Shown one piece after another: positions 16,951-25,491 of a DNA stretch of 33,939 nt. A program made the translations under genes and the position numbers. Within the stretch, counting starts at the first letter, position 1; every line of letters starts with the position of its first letter. Origin of the DNA: Gemmataceae bacterium (GTDB lineage: Bacteria > Planctomycetota > Planctomycetia > Gemmatales > Gemmataceae); the NCBI GenBank assembly GCA_019752375.1, contig JAIEMG010000317.1, positions 1 to 33,939 of the forward strand, in the 5' to 3' direction. The notes under the pieces are model-generated. The model was not told the origin of the DNA, made no database searches, and saw nothing but the letters and a program-made list of their open reading frames with translations.

Positions 16951-19338
16951 TCACTTGCGATCCTGAATCCCCAGCGCAATGCCGACGTGGCCGAAGGGAC
17001 GCAGCGTCTCCGGCCAGCTGTCCACCAACTTGGACGTGGCACTCTTTTGTCCGAGGCGGGTGTTGTGGCGTGCAATCGCTTTGTGAGCCAGGGCGCTGCT
17101 CAGCGAATTTGGTTCGCCGCTGACCTGGACCGCATCGGCGGCGGCGGCCTGAACCGTACTATGCTCCAGCCGGCCGCGCAGGACTTCGAGCCTCGCCCGC
17201 TGCCGCAGCGGTTCGGGGATCGCCTCCGCCAGCTGCGATGCCAGTTCTTGCTTATTGGCCCGCACGGCGATGCGCACCAGACGCAGCACGATCACGGAGG
17301 CTTCCGGCTTCGTGGTCAGCATTTCCTTGCCGTCGCCTGCCGCCCACTTGGCAATGTCCTCTGCATCCTTGGCGTCGGGCGGGTTCTTCTCCAGGCCGAT
17401 TGCCGCCATGGCGGCCTTGATGCGGAGCCAGTCGGCCGACTCATTGGCAACGTCTCGCGCCTTGCCAAACTCGCCAAGGCAGGCCAGTCCTTCGGCTCGA
17501 CCCAGCTGTAGGACGGCGGGATTGGCTTTCAGACCATCGATCACTTCTTGCGGCTTCTTGAGCACCATGCACAGTGCAATGAGCGACGGTGATGCAGGCG
17601 GCGCTTTCTGCTCCGGCCCCTTGGGGTTCACCGCGCCCGAGGGCAGCAGGGACCTGGCGATCTTCTCGGCATCTTCCAGCTTGCCGGCCTTCCACATTTC
17701 CAGGCCGACCATGGCTGCCGCTTCAGGTCCGTCGTCGCCGTGCGAAGCCGCTGCCATGCGCGACGTCTGATCCCCAAGGCCGCGTGCGATGAGCTTGCGG
17801 CTCACCTGCCGGATCGCTTCCGCACGCGTTTCCGCCGACCCAATCAGCCGCAAGGATCGCTGCACGTCATCAAAGGCTTGCAACTGCTGTTTCTCGGCCA
17901 CCCTGGCCATCGTGGCCTTGTTAATCTGCGCCTGGTCAAGGACGAGGTCTGCCTGCACGATGGCCATCTCGGCGGCCACTGCATCGCGATCGGGCGACGG
18001 TTCTGCGGCATTGAGTTTGCCGCGTGCCGTCTGGAAGTACTGACGGGCCACTTCGGGCTTGTCCTGAATGAAGACTTCTCCGCCGGCCCTGTAGATCTCG
18101 GCGGCAAGAAGCGGCTCCAGCGGCTTCGTGCCTGCTTTGCCCTCCGCGTAGTTCAGGGCTTTTTCTACTTGCGCATACTGGTCGCCTTCCGCATAATAAG
18201 CCTTTACCCACATCCAGCCGCCGAAGCCAAGCAGCAAGACTGCAGCCACAACGATGGGCCATTTCAAGCGCTGGCCCCAGGTCTTCGGTTCTACCTTCTC
18301 AGGAATGGCACCGGCTTCTTTGAGAGAGCTCTGGCCGACCCGACTGCCGTCGGTGACCGTGCCCCAAGCTCCTTCCGGGGCTGCATCCGTGTCGCGCCGC
18401 GCGCCGGACGGTAGGCCGGCGTCGGGCTTGCGCCAGTCGATCGGCCCTTCCTTCTTGAGTACCGGGACTTTGACGATGCGCTTGCAAGCCGGGCACGGCG
18501 CCTGCTTGCCGGCCAGGCTTACACTAACTTTGACATCCTCGTCGCACTGCGGACACTTGAAATCGACCGTTGTCGGTGAGGGTACCGGCGCTTCCACCTT
18601 GGGCGGCGGTGCATCGGACAGTGCGGCCGCGGCGAATGCCTCCAGGTCCGCGGGCTTGGCCACCGGCGCCGGCTTCGCGATGGCGGCCGACGCGGGTTTC
18701 GCACTCGGTGGCGGCGGACTCACTCCCTTGGCCACGGGAGCCGCACCGGGAGACTTGGCTATCGGCACCGGAGCGGGTGCCGGCTTCGGAGACGCGGGCG
18801 GCGAAGGCTTGGCCGCCGCCGGTTCCGCGCGGGGTGCAGCGGGTTTCGGTGCAGGCGTGGCGATTGGCGGCAGGGTCGCCGCGGAGGGTTTGGCCGTGGG
18901 CGCTGGTGCAGCCTTGGGAGCAGTTGGCGCGGACGGGGCCGCAGGCTGGGGCGCGGGCGGTGCGGGTCTTTCCACAGGTGCTGTAGACTTGGCGGCGACA
19001 GTTGGTGCGGTTGCCACTGGCGGCTTGGGCGCGGACGGCAGCACTGTCGCCGCTTTGGCGGCGGGTTGCGCGGGCGCCGTCGGCGCTGCCGGTGCCGCCA
19101 CTTTGGCGGCGGGTTGCGCCGGCGACGAAGGGGGCGCTTTGGCGGGGGCCGGAGGTGTTGGCGGTGCAACTGCCTTGGCGGCGGACGGCGCACCGGCTGG
19201 GGTGGGAGGCGCAGCGGGGGCGGTCGCCTGCGGGATAACGAATGGCGTCTGGCACTCACGGCACAGCGTCTTCCGGCCCGCAAACTCGTCGGGGACCTTG
19301 TAGGGCTTCTGGCATTTCGGACAGTTGACCTGGATCAT
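16951..19338 (-). CDS. Double zinc-ribbon, Pro/Ala-rich, single-pass membrane protein
   Basis: 795 residues from ATG 19338. Two zinc ribbons with identical spacing: C6, C9, C26, C29 and C262, C265, C282, C285. Between them lies a low-complexity Pro/Ala/Lys linker (about 37-255). A membrane segment follows at 361-379 ([18 protein letters not shown]), then a helical Ala-rich region of some 410 residues that looks like degenerate TPR. The ribbons resemble the MJ0042-type zinc finger common at the N-terminus of planctomycete proteins. With the ribbons cytoplasmic, the helical region would be periplasmic. Function unknown; a scaffold or quality-control role would be guesswork. Upstream of glnA on the same strand, and divergent from the photolyase. 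Confidence 0.85.
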   Translation of the reverse strand: MIQVNCPKCQKPYKVPDEFAGRKTLCRECQTPFVIPQATAPAAPPTPAGAPSAAKAVAPPTPPAPAKAPPSSPAQPAAKVAAPAAPTAPAQPAAKAATVLPSAPKPPVATAPTVAAKSTAPVERPAPPAPQPAAPSAPTAPKAAPAPTAKPSAATLPPIATPAPKPAAPRAEPAAAKPSPPASPKPAPAPVPIAKSPGAAPVAKGVSPPPPSAKPASAAIAKPAPVAKPADLEAFAAAALSDAPPPKVEAPVPSPTTVDFKCPQCDEDVKVSVSLAGKQAPCPACKRIVKVPVLKKEGPIDWRKPDAGLPSGARRDTDAAPEGAWGTVTDGSRVGQSSLKEAGAIPEKVEPKTWGQRLKWPIVVAAVLLLGFGGWMWVKAYYAEGDQYAQVEKALNYAEGKAGTKPLEPLLAAEIYRAGGEVFIQDKPEVARQYFQTARGKLNAAEPSPDRDAVAAEMAIVQADLVLDQAQINKATMARVAEKQQLQAFDDVQRSLRLIGSAETRAEAIRQVSRKLIARGLGDQTSRMAAASHGDDGPEAAAMVGLEMWKAGKLEDAEKIARSLLPSGAVNPKGPEQKAPPASPSLIALCMVLKKPQEVIDGLKANPAVLQLGRAEGLACLGEFGKARDVANESADWLRIKAAMAAIGLEKNPPDAKDAEDIAKWAAGDGKEMLTTKPEASVIVLRLVRIAVRANKQELASQLAEAIPEPLRQRARLEVLRGRLEHSTVQAAAADAVQVSGEPNSLSSALAHKAIARHNTRLGQKSATSKLVDSWPETLRPFGHVGIALGIQDRK

Positions 19339-19444
19339 GGCAGCCCGCTGACGGACCCGCGATTGGGAAATGGGCGTTCTGCTGCAATGATCGACCATCG
19401 CGGGGCGTGTGTCAATCGTTCAGCGCGTGCGGGAGGCGAGAAGC

Positions 19445-20935
19445 TTGGATCCCTATTACGAGGCTCGCGTGCGGCGCGTTAATGACGCTCCCGAACGGAC
19501 CGACGGATGTTACGTCCTCTACTGGATGCAGATCTATCGCCGGCTCGACCACAACCATGCGCTCGACTACGCCCTGCACCAGGCCAAAGAACTGAATAAG
19601 CCCCTTGTGGTCTACGAGGGGCTCAAGCTCAGCTACCCCTGGGCCAGCGAGCGGCTGCATCGCTTCATCCTCGAAGGCATGCAGGATAACGCCGCCGCGG
19701 CGAAGAAGATTGGCCTGAATTACTGGCCGTTTGTGGAGACGCCCCACGATTCCGGGCGCGGACTGCTCCGCCGGCTTGCCGCCGATGCGTGCCTGGTCGT
19801 CACCGACGACTTTCCCTGCTTCATCATTCCTCAACAGACGGCGGCACTGGCGCGCCACACCGACACGCCGGTGGTCGCCGTGGACGGCAATAGCATTGTT
19901 CCGATGGCCAACCTCGGCGCACCCGTCAGCGCGGCAGCCCATCTGCGACTCCGCCTGCACCGGGCCTTCGCGGACGCGTGGCCACGCCGCGCTGCGGCGA
20001 AACCGCGATTTGCAGAGACAGTTCCGCGCCGAGTCACTCCACCGTTTCGTCCCTGGCAGGCGGAGGACTTGACTCGGTTCCTGGCGAAATTGCCTCTGGA
20101 TCGCTCGGTGCCCTCGGTTCCAGGCAAGCGAGGCGGCTCGGCGGCCGCGCGAACGCAGTTGCGCGCATTCTTGCGTCGGCGCTTTCGCGGTTACGCCGAG
20201 GAGCGATCTCCGCCGATGCCGCCCGATGAGGGCCACGCCAGCGGTCTGAGTCCGTACCTGCACTTCGGGCACATTTCGATCGAGGAAGTCGTGCAGAGCG
20301 CGCTTCGCGCCGCGGGGGCCGATGGACGCCGCGGTCTCAATCCGGAACTGGCGGGAAAGCGAGAAGGCTTTTATGGCGACGATCCGGATTTGAACAGCTT
20401 CCTGGATGAAGCGATCACCTGGCGCGACGTCGGCATGCACTGGATGTGGCACCGCCAGGCCGATGTCAGTCAACTCGACTCCGCCTTGCCCCCATGGGCG
20501 CTGGCGACGCTGCGCAAGCACGAAACGGATCCAAGACCATTGCTTTACAGCCTGGAAGAATGGGAAGCGGGTCAAACGCACGATCCGCTCTGGAACGCCG
20601 CCCAGCGAGAGTTGGTCGCCACCGGCACGATTCACAATTACCTGCGGATGCTCTGGGGCAAGAAGGTGATCGAGTGGTCAAAGTCGCCGGACGAAGCGTA
20701 CGGAGTGCTTGTGCACCTCAACAACAAGTACGCCCTCGATGGCCGCAATCCGAACTCCTACAGCGGCATTCTCTGGTGCTTTGGCTTGTTCGATCGGCCG
20801 TGGGGACCGGAACGACCGGTGTTCGGCACCGTGCGCTACATGTCGTCGGAGAATACGGCACGAAAGTTTCGGCTGGGCGAGTACTACGAGTACATCGAGT
20901 CGTTGCCGACGATTGCAGAAGTGCGTGGCACTTGA
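19445..20935 (+). CDS. phr: Deoxyribodipyrimidine photolyase, class II-like
   Basis: 496 residues from TTG 19445, preferred because GGGAGG ends eight bases upstream; a GTG at 19409 would add twelve residues without a good ribosome site. Light-driven repair of cyclobutane pyrimidine dimers using FAD. The N-terminal Rossmann-type domain starts CYVLYWMQIYRRLDHNHALD, as in class II enzymes (YWMQ...NWAL). The C-terminal FAD domain has DGRNPNSYSGILWCFG, FDRPWGPERPVFGTVRYMS and ARKFRLGEY, class II hallmarks. Length is usual. The start is about 105 bases from the divergent zinc-ribbon gene start. A hairpin at 21001-21035 follows. Confidence 0.9.
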   Translation: MDPYYEARVRRVNDAPERTDGCYVLYWMQIYRRLDHNHALDYALHQAKELNKPLVVYEGLKLSYPWASERLHRFILEGMQDNAAAAKKIGLNYWPFVETPHDSGRGLLRRLAADACLVVTDDFPCFIIPQQTAALARHTDTPVVAVDGNSIVPMANLGAPVSAAAHLRLRLHRAFADAWPRRAAAKPRFAETVPRRVTPPFRPWQAEDLTRFLAKLPLDRSVPSVPGKRGGSAAARTQLRAFLRRRFRGYAEERSPPMPPDEGHASGLSPYLHFGHISIEEVVQSALRAAGADGRRGLNPELAGKREGFYGDDPDLNSFLDEAITWRDVGMHWMWHRQADVSQLDSALPPWALATLRKHETDPRPLLYSLEEWEAGQTHDPLWNAAQRELVATGTIHNYLRMLWGKKVIEWSKSPDEAYGVLVHLNNKYALDGRNPNSYSGILWCFGLFDRPWGPERPVFGTVRYMSSENTARKFRLGEYYEYIESLPTIAEVRGT

Positions 20936-21000
20936 TTGGCGGTTCTGCGTTCAGACGGTCTTCGGTCCAAAAACCGCCAGAAGGAGGAACTACGAATAAA

Positions 21001-21035
21001 ACGGGGGCGAACGGTCGGAAACCGTTCGCCCCCGT
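21001..21035 (-). terminator. Intrinsic terminator of the small basic protein gene
   Basis: Perfect 15-base arms ACGGGGGCGAACGGT and complement with a 5-base loop. On the minus strand it is followed by TTTATTCG, so it fits a rho-independent terminator for the leftward gene ending at 21054. It may also stop the photolyase transcript from the other side. Confidence 0.8.
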
Positions 21036-21053
21036 GGATCGCCCTTGGGTTGT

Positions 21054-21305
21054 TTAGCCCTTCTTCTTCTCGCCGGCGGCCGGGGCCGCGGCCTCGCCCT
21101 CGCCCTCGGCCTTCTCTTCGTCCTTGGCCTTCTTCGCTTTCTTGACCACGATCTTGATGACGCGGACCTTCGGCAGTCCGAACGGGCTGCGGCCGTCCTT
21201 CCAGCGCTCTTCGTCCTTGAGCACCTTGATGCGTTCGCCACGCGTCAACACGTTGCGAGCGCGGGCCAGCTGATTCTTGCGCCGGAGACTCTTATCGATG
21301 GACAT
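21054..21305 (-). CDS. PVC-type small basic protein (TIGR04137-like)
   Basis: 83 residues from ATG 21305 (a TTG at 21314 is possible). The core [35 protein letters not shown] and [10 protein letters not shown] matches the small basic protein family I know from Chlamydiae, Verrucomicrobia and Planctomycetes (TIGR04137 as I recall it). Function is not established; the charge suggests RNA or ribosome association. A low-complexity tail of Lys, Glu and Ala ([20 protein letters not shown]) is added to the conserved part. Transcribed alone, with a clear terminator. Confidence 0.8.
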   Translation of the reverse strand: MSIDKSLRRKNQLARARNVLTRGERIKVLKDEERWKDGRSPFGLPKVRVIKIVVKKAKKAKDEEKAEGEGEAAAPAAGEKKKG

Positions 21306-21450
21306 GACCAACAAACCTCGTTTTATGCATCCGTGGACGACGATCTGATCAATCCGGTCATGATAAGCACGCTCAGGCCGACTGACAAGAGCAGTGCCGT
21401 GAGCCCGACGCGCCAGGGTAAGCAGTCATCGAAGAATAACTACGCAGCAC

Positions 21451-21493
21451 GGATTTCCAATCCGTCCGTGTTTGCCGGACGGATTGGAAATCC
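21451..21493. repeat. 18-bp inverted repeat after the ABC permease gene
   Basis: Perfect 18-base arms at 21451-21468 and 21476-21493 (GGATTTCCAATCCGTCCG and complement), 7-base loop. Two shorter inverted pairs follow up to 21527 (CCCTCC/GGAGGG and GTAGGG/CCCTAC). Together they fill most of the 222-base gap between the permease stop and the small basic gene start, and may terminate the ABC operon. Confidence 0.75.
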
Positions 21494-21527
21494 CCTCCTA
21501 CGATACGGAGGGTAGGGGCGTTCTACC

Positions 21528-23177
21528 CTACATCGGCGTGTCGCGTGCTACGTCGAAGCGGTGAAAAAAGAACACCAGCACCGGGACGAGGGCCGTGCCA
21601 ATGATGGCCAGCGCGATCCAGGTTGCGATGCCTGCCGCCAGCCAGCTCCGGCCGGCGATCAAGTAGGCAATCAAGCCCGCCAGCGCGACGATTCCCAGAC
21701 AGGAAGCCACCAGCAGTCCCTTCACCATCATGACCAGCAGGTGGCGTCCCAGGTGCTGGAAGTCGCCCGGGCGCGCCGGGATGGTCCGTACGGGATAGAT
21801 GAGAAACGTCAGGTTCTCCGCCTCGTAGACCAGCAAGTTGAAGGGAATGAGAAAGAGCGCGATAGTCCAGACGACAGGTTCACCACCGCCGATGACCACT
21901 TGCAGGAGGACAAGCAAGACCAGCTGGAGGGCGCTGGAGAATGCAACCGGCGTCACGAGCTGGCCGAGCACGAGGCCAACCGCAGGGATCGGCAGCGCCT
22001 TGAGGAAGTCGATGCGGTCCACGTCGCCGCGGAAATCGAAGGTCAGGAGCGGTGGCAGTACTCCGAGGGTGGCCGCGATCAGGCCGCCGGTCATGCCCAA
22101 CAAGAATGTCTCGCCATCGGCGGATTCCGACCCCGACGCGAGCAATGACGCGACGAACGGCAGACTGAACAAACCCAATAACGTGATCATGCCCTTGGCG
22201 CCGCGCACCGCGCCGAGTGCCTGCCGCCAGGCGATGGGCCCGATTCCGCCCCACCAGGGCAGCGACGGCAATGTCAGTCGCACCATGCTGCTGCCGGCCA
22301 ATGTCGCGGCAGACCCGGCGCTTCGCAGCCGCTCCAGCCGGGCATACAACCGCTCGCTGGCGACTGCCGACGCTTCGAGGTACTGAGCATCCAGAGCAAA
22401 GATGAGCCCGAGCAATAGCGCGTCGATCGCAAAGGCGAGTGCGGCCCACTTCGGCAGGCCCGTCCAGAGTTGCTCGGCCGCGAATGCATTGACGAACCAG
22501 CGTAATGGCTCGAGCAGCACCGCGAAGATAGGGGAGGTGTTCACGCCCTCCACCACGTTGCGCAGGCTTTCACCGGCAAGCGCACGGCCCTGGGTGATCG
22601 CCGTTGCGATGAGCAGCACGGCAAGCACGACCAAAATGAGCTTCCGGCCCCGGCTGTAGGCGAGCGCGCCGACCGTGCTCGCCAGCAAGGAAGCAGCGAT
22701 GGCGAACAGTTGAAGAAACGTCGTCGTCAGCAACAAGCCGACGAATGCCGCGAGCATGTTGGAGGCGTAGATCCGAAGGAAAAAGGTCATCATCACGGTG
22801 CCCAGCAACGACCGAAGCAACGACGTGACGACCTTGTAGGCGAGCAGTTGCCGTCGACTGAACGGCCCCGGAAACAAGAAGCCGATCTCCGGCGGCGTGA
22901 ACGTCAGACCGCGCTCGCCGGACGAGGACAGGATTACGAGCACCATGTATGCCAGCAGTGCCAGCGGAGCGTACTGGCGAACAGCGGCGCGGGTCTCGAC
23001 AATTTCCTCCCTGGGAAGTGCGACGGTCGGCAGCAGGAGCGAGAACACCATCGGGGCGAAGAGCAGCATGCCAAATAGTGCGAGCAGGATCCCCTTCGGC
23101 GCCTGAACCATTTGCCGCAGCCGACGCGCCCAGCCATAAAACGTGAGCCAGAGAAGCAGCCAGAGGGCGCGGTCCAT
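21528..23177 (-). CDS. ABC exporter permease (putative ABC exporter family)
   Basis: 549 residues from ATG 23177. Around ten to twelve hydrophobic segments and a soluble N-terminal patch (FTPPEIGFLFPGPFSRRQLL) typical of the putative ABC exporter family (PF16962 as I recall it). Only one base separates the upstream ATPase stop from this start (TGA-C-ATG), so translation is coupled. Substrate unknown. The paired ATPase has the form of drug or Nat/Ycf-type exporters. The operon ends at the inverted repeats at 21451-21527. Confidence 0.88.
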   Translation of the reverse strand: MDRALWLLLWLTFYGWARRLRQMVQAPKGILLALFGMLLFAPMVFSLLLPTVALPREEIVETRAAVRQYAPLALLAYMVLVILSSSGERGLTFTPPEIGFLFPGPFSRRQLLAYKVVTSLLRSLLGTVMMTFFLRIYASNMLAAFVGLLLTTTFLQLFAIAASLLASTVGALAYSRGRKLILVVLAVLLIATAITQGRALAGESLRNVVEGVNTSPIFAVLLEPLRWFVNAFAAEQLWTGLPKWAALAFAIDALLLGLIFALDAQYLEASAVASERLYARLERLRSAGSAATLAGSSMVRLTLPSLPWWGGIGPIAWRQALGAVRGAKGMITLLGLFSLPFVASLLASGSESADGETFLLGMTGGLIAATLGVLPPLLTFDFRGDVDRIDFLKALPIPAVGLVLGQLVTPVAFSSALQLVLLVLLQVVIGGGEPVVWTIALFLIPFNLLVYEAENLTFLIYPVRTIPARPGDFQHLGRHLLVMMVKGLLVASCLGIVALAGLIAYLIAGRSWLAAGIATWIALAIIGTALVPVLVFFFHRFDVARDTPM

Positions 23178-23178
23178 G

Positions 23179-23940
23179 TCAGCTGGCTCCGGAAATGGGA
23201 ATGACCAGCGGCGGCGTTTCCGTCAGCCGGAAGAAAAGCTCCTCGAGCGACTCGGATTTCCCGTCCCGCGCCAGCTCGGCCCGCAGGTCGGCCAGCCGGC
23301 GATGCAGCAGTTGCCGGCCATGGTGAAGGATCAGCACGCTAAAGCAAAGGTCCTCGACCAGCGAGAGCAAGTGCGAGCTGACGATGACCGCGGCACCCTG
23401 GCTGGCCCGTTGTCGGAGCGAGTCCTTCATGGTGCGGATGCCGCGCGGATCGAGGCCGGTGAGCGGTTCGTCAAAGAGGATGGCACGCGGCTCGTGCAAG
23501 TAGCCGCAACAGATCGCCACCTTTTGCCGCATGCCGCGCGATAACTCTCCCGCCAGCGTCGTGCGTTTCTCGCCCAGGTCGAACTGGACCAGGAGCGTCT
23601 CGGCCCGCACCGCCCAGTCGTCCGAAAGCCGATAGGCGCTGGCGATGAAGCGCAGGTGCTCCCAGACCGTGAGGTTGTCGAAGAGCCTCGGCTCGTCGGG
23701 AACGTAGGCAAGCGCGGCTTTGGCGGCGACGGGTTCCTTGGCGATGTCATGCCCGGCGATGGCGAGCCGGCCGCGCGTGGGGACAAGGATTCCCGCCAGC
23801 GCTCGCAGGGTCGTCGTTTTCCCGGCGCCATTGGGACCGACCAGGCCAAGGACTTCGCCCGGTGGCACTTCAAAGGAAATGCCCGCGACCGCCACCGTCT
23901 GGCCATAGGCCTTGTGATAATCCTCGACCACGATCGACAC
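23179..23940 (-). CDS. ABC transporter ATP-binding protein
   Basis: 253 residues from GTG 23940, preceded by AGGAG at seven bases. The frame extends to 24057, but the extra N-terminal peptide (FGHWTLVIDSAFGLRHSS) is translated from a dispersed repeat and is not part of the protein. Walker A GPNGAGKTT, Q-loop region, signature LSRGMRQKV, Walker B AILFDEPLTGLDPRG, H-loop VSSHLL. It energises the permease encoded directly downstream. LSRGM in place of LSGGQ is common in ABC-2-type exporters. Confidence 0.93.
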   Translation of the reverse strand: MSIVVEDYHKAYGQTVAVAGISFEVPPGEVLGLVGPNGAGKTTTLRALAGILVPTRGRLAIAGHDIAKEPVAAKAALAYVPDEPRLFDNLTVWEHLRFIASAYRLSDDWAVRAETLLVQFDLGEKRTTLAGELSRGMRQKVAICCGYLHEPRAILFDEPLTGLDPRGIRTMKDSLRQRASQGAAVIVSSHLLSLVEDLCFSVLILHHGRQLLHRRLADLRAELARDGKSESLEELFFRLTETPPLVIPISGAS

Positions 23941-23996
23941 CGCATGTCTCCTGTCGAGTTTTGCTATCGCTACAACGCCGGCGTGGGGAGGTAATG

Positions 23997-24493
23997 ACGA
24001 ATGACGAAGCCCGAATGCCGAATCAATGACCAATGTCCAATGACCAAAGGTCAACACCCTCTCGTTCCCAAGCTCCGGCGCTTGGGTGCGAGGGCATTGC
24101 TAAACGGGTTGTCGCACGCCGTGTAGCGGGCGTCTCCAGACTTCCATGCGACAGGTCCGCGTTCGGAACTCTGGCGAGTTCCGCTACGTACTCAAGGCGG
24201 AGCTTTGGTACGAGGATTTCTTTTGGGTGCAGCTGCTAATTCTACAGGATGAGCTTGAGTAGCAGATGCCCTGTTTTTCAGGGTCTTCTCAAAGCTCGTG
24301 TCAGTTTCGTGCTGCAATCGCTGCCCAAATTTGGGCATTAATGGTCGATTTTCCGGTCTCCGAATGGCCGAAAACCTTGTTTTTCCCGTGTAGGATTGCT
24401 GTTTCCCTTGTAGAAAACGCAGTTGCACCCATTTCTTTTCCTTGGGGCTTCGTCATTGGTTCATTGATTCGGCATTCGGGCTTCGTCATTCGT
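23997..24493. repeat. Repeat island bounded by perfect 33-bp inverted repeats
   Basis: Arms 23997-24029 and 24461-24493 (ACGAATGACGAAGCCCGA...) are perfect complements. Inside are CCCAAGC/GCTTGGG near 24074-24095, CGGAACTC-TGGC-GAGTTCCG at 24164-24183, GCCCAAATTTGGGC at 24323-24336, and the 70-bp repeat at 24362-24431. Short frames exist on both strands, but I see no transposase-like product. This accounts for most of the 593-base gap between the ABC ATPase and the next gene. Confidence 0.8.
24362..24431 (-). repeat. 70-bp exact repeat, copy 1
   Basis: On the minus strand this is identical, 70 of 70 bases, to 33870-33939, which runs off the window. The identity breaks on the right side at 24432, so only the left side could extend further. 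It carries a short frame (TRETAILHGKNKVFGHS) with no recognised homology. Confidence 0.88.
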
Positions 24494-24533
24494 TATTTCC
24501 GCACATCTTCAACTGCAAACTGGCATTGTAGAA

Positions 24534-25397
24534 CTATCCTATCGTTTCAATGCCCGGGTCGGCACCGAACCGCGTGTGCCAGGCGCCGTGAAGTCTGCAA
24601 AGTTGCCGCGGCGTCAGGTCGGTGCCGAAATACGGTGTGAAGTCTACCTCCCGCCGACCGATCTCGAACTCGGCGATATAGCGATCGACGGTTCGGCGTG
24701 GACAACCCGTGCGCTTGCCGATGGCCCCGGCATCCAGACCTGCCGCATGCAGTGCGAGGACGACGTGCAGCTTGCCCTTGCCAATGCGGCGAGGGTCTCG
24801 CAGGTAGCGATAGCGCCGCAACAAGTACAGAGGCATCAAGGATGCGTTTGTCGCTCTTTTGAGCGACAGGCCCACGCGGGCGGAACGCAGCGGGTCGGTG
24901 GACTCCTCGGCGTCAATTTCGACCAGTGCGAGCGGACTTTGCGTGTCCCATGCCAGTCGGCAGGCGATGGCATTGTCGAGCGCTGCCACGTTCGGGGTGC
25001 CGGTCTTCGTCAACAGGTAATCGACGCAGAGTGAAGGTCCGTCGATCCGAGTGCCGTCGGGCGCCTGGAGCCCGCGGATCAAGATGCCGCCATACACGCC
25101 CGACGTGCCGAAGGTCAGATCGAGTCCCTTGAAGCTACCGCCGCGATAGCTGCCGCGCGTGCGATGAAAGTGCCAACGACCGCATTCCTGTTGCAGCGGC
25201 TCACCGTGGGTGAACGGATCAGGATGCGTCGCGGAATGATAATAGAACTCGATTTCGACAAGTTGATGGGGTTCACCGCGGACGTGCAGCTTGGCACCTG
25301 CCAGCAGTCGTGCTGCCAGGGCGGCGAAGCAGGCATCCAGGGCCGCGTGATCGACCAGCGCATGCGCCTGTGTAAGAGATTGGGGCCAGTCCAGCAT
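24534..25397 (-). CDS. Unrecognised protein with possible AAG-like core and C-terminal helix-turn-helix
   Basis: 287 residues from ATG 25397. The frame extends to 25466, but that start lies inside the terminator of the upstream gene. Seen: LVEIEFYYHSATHPDPFTHG (46-65), GRWHFHR (73-79), SFKGLDLTFG (88-97), GGILIRGLQAPDG; then a helix-turn-helix-like stretch GLDAGAIGKRTGCPRRTVDR (220-239). The order E-x-E-x-Y...DP-x-x-H, then GG-ILIRGL, resembles alkyladenine DNA glycosylases (VEVEAY...DPASHA...VLIRALEP), but the match is by eye only. I recall proteins with the HPDPFTH signature but no established function. No clear ribosome site. A repeat island lies downstream. Confidence 0.6.
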   Translation of the reverse strand: MLDWPQSLTQAHALVDHAALDACFAALAARLLAGAKLHVRGEPHQLVEIEFYYHSATHPDPFTHGEPLQQECGRWHFHRTRGSYRGGSFKGLDLTFGTSGVYGGILIRGLQAPDGTRIDGPSLCVDYLLTKTGTPNVAALDNAIACRLAWDTQSPLALVEIDAEESTDPLRSARVGLSLKRATNASLMPLYLLRRYRYLRDPRRIGKGKLHVVLALHAAGLDAGAIGKRTGCPRRTVDRYIAEFEIGRREVDFTPYFGTDLTPRQLCRLHGAWHTRFGADPGIETIG

Positions 25398-25424
25398 GTG
25401 CGTCGCCCACGCGGCGTCGGAGCG

Positions 25425-25462
25425 AAAAAACGACAAGGCCCGCCGATGGGCATCAGCGGGCC
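25425..25462 (-). terminator. Rho-independent terminator of the TIGR03000 gene
   Basis: On the minus strand GGCCCGC-TGATGCCCATCG-GCGGGCC (25462-25437) is followed by TTGTCG and six T (25430-25425). It begins 30 bases after the stop at 25492. It overlaps the extended open frame of the downstream gene, which argues against a start there. Confidence 0.85.
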
Positions 25463-25491
25463 TCAAAAACTGTACTGTCAGAATACCCGAC

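Noticed and set aside
15357..17123. Plus-strand frame of 588 codons
   Set aside because: Antisense to glnA, whose identity is certain.
18254..19303. Gly/Ala-rich plus-strand frame of 349 codons
   Set aside because: Produced by the complement of the Pro/Ala-rich linker of the zinc-ribbon protein; low complexity only.
23941..24057. N-terminal extension of the ABC ATPase
   Set aside because: Translated from a dispersed repeat; GTG 23940 has a good ribosome site and fits family length.
25398..25466. Earlier start of the helix-turn-helix protein
   Set aside because: The TTG and following codons fall in the terminator of the upstream TIGR03000 gene.
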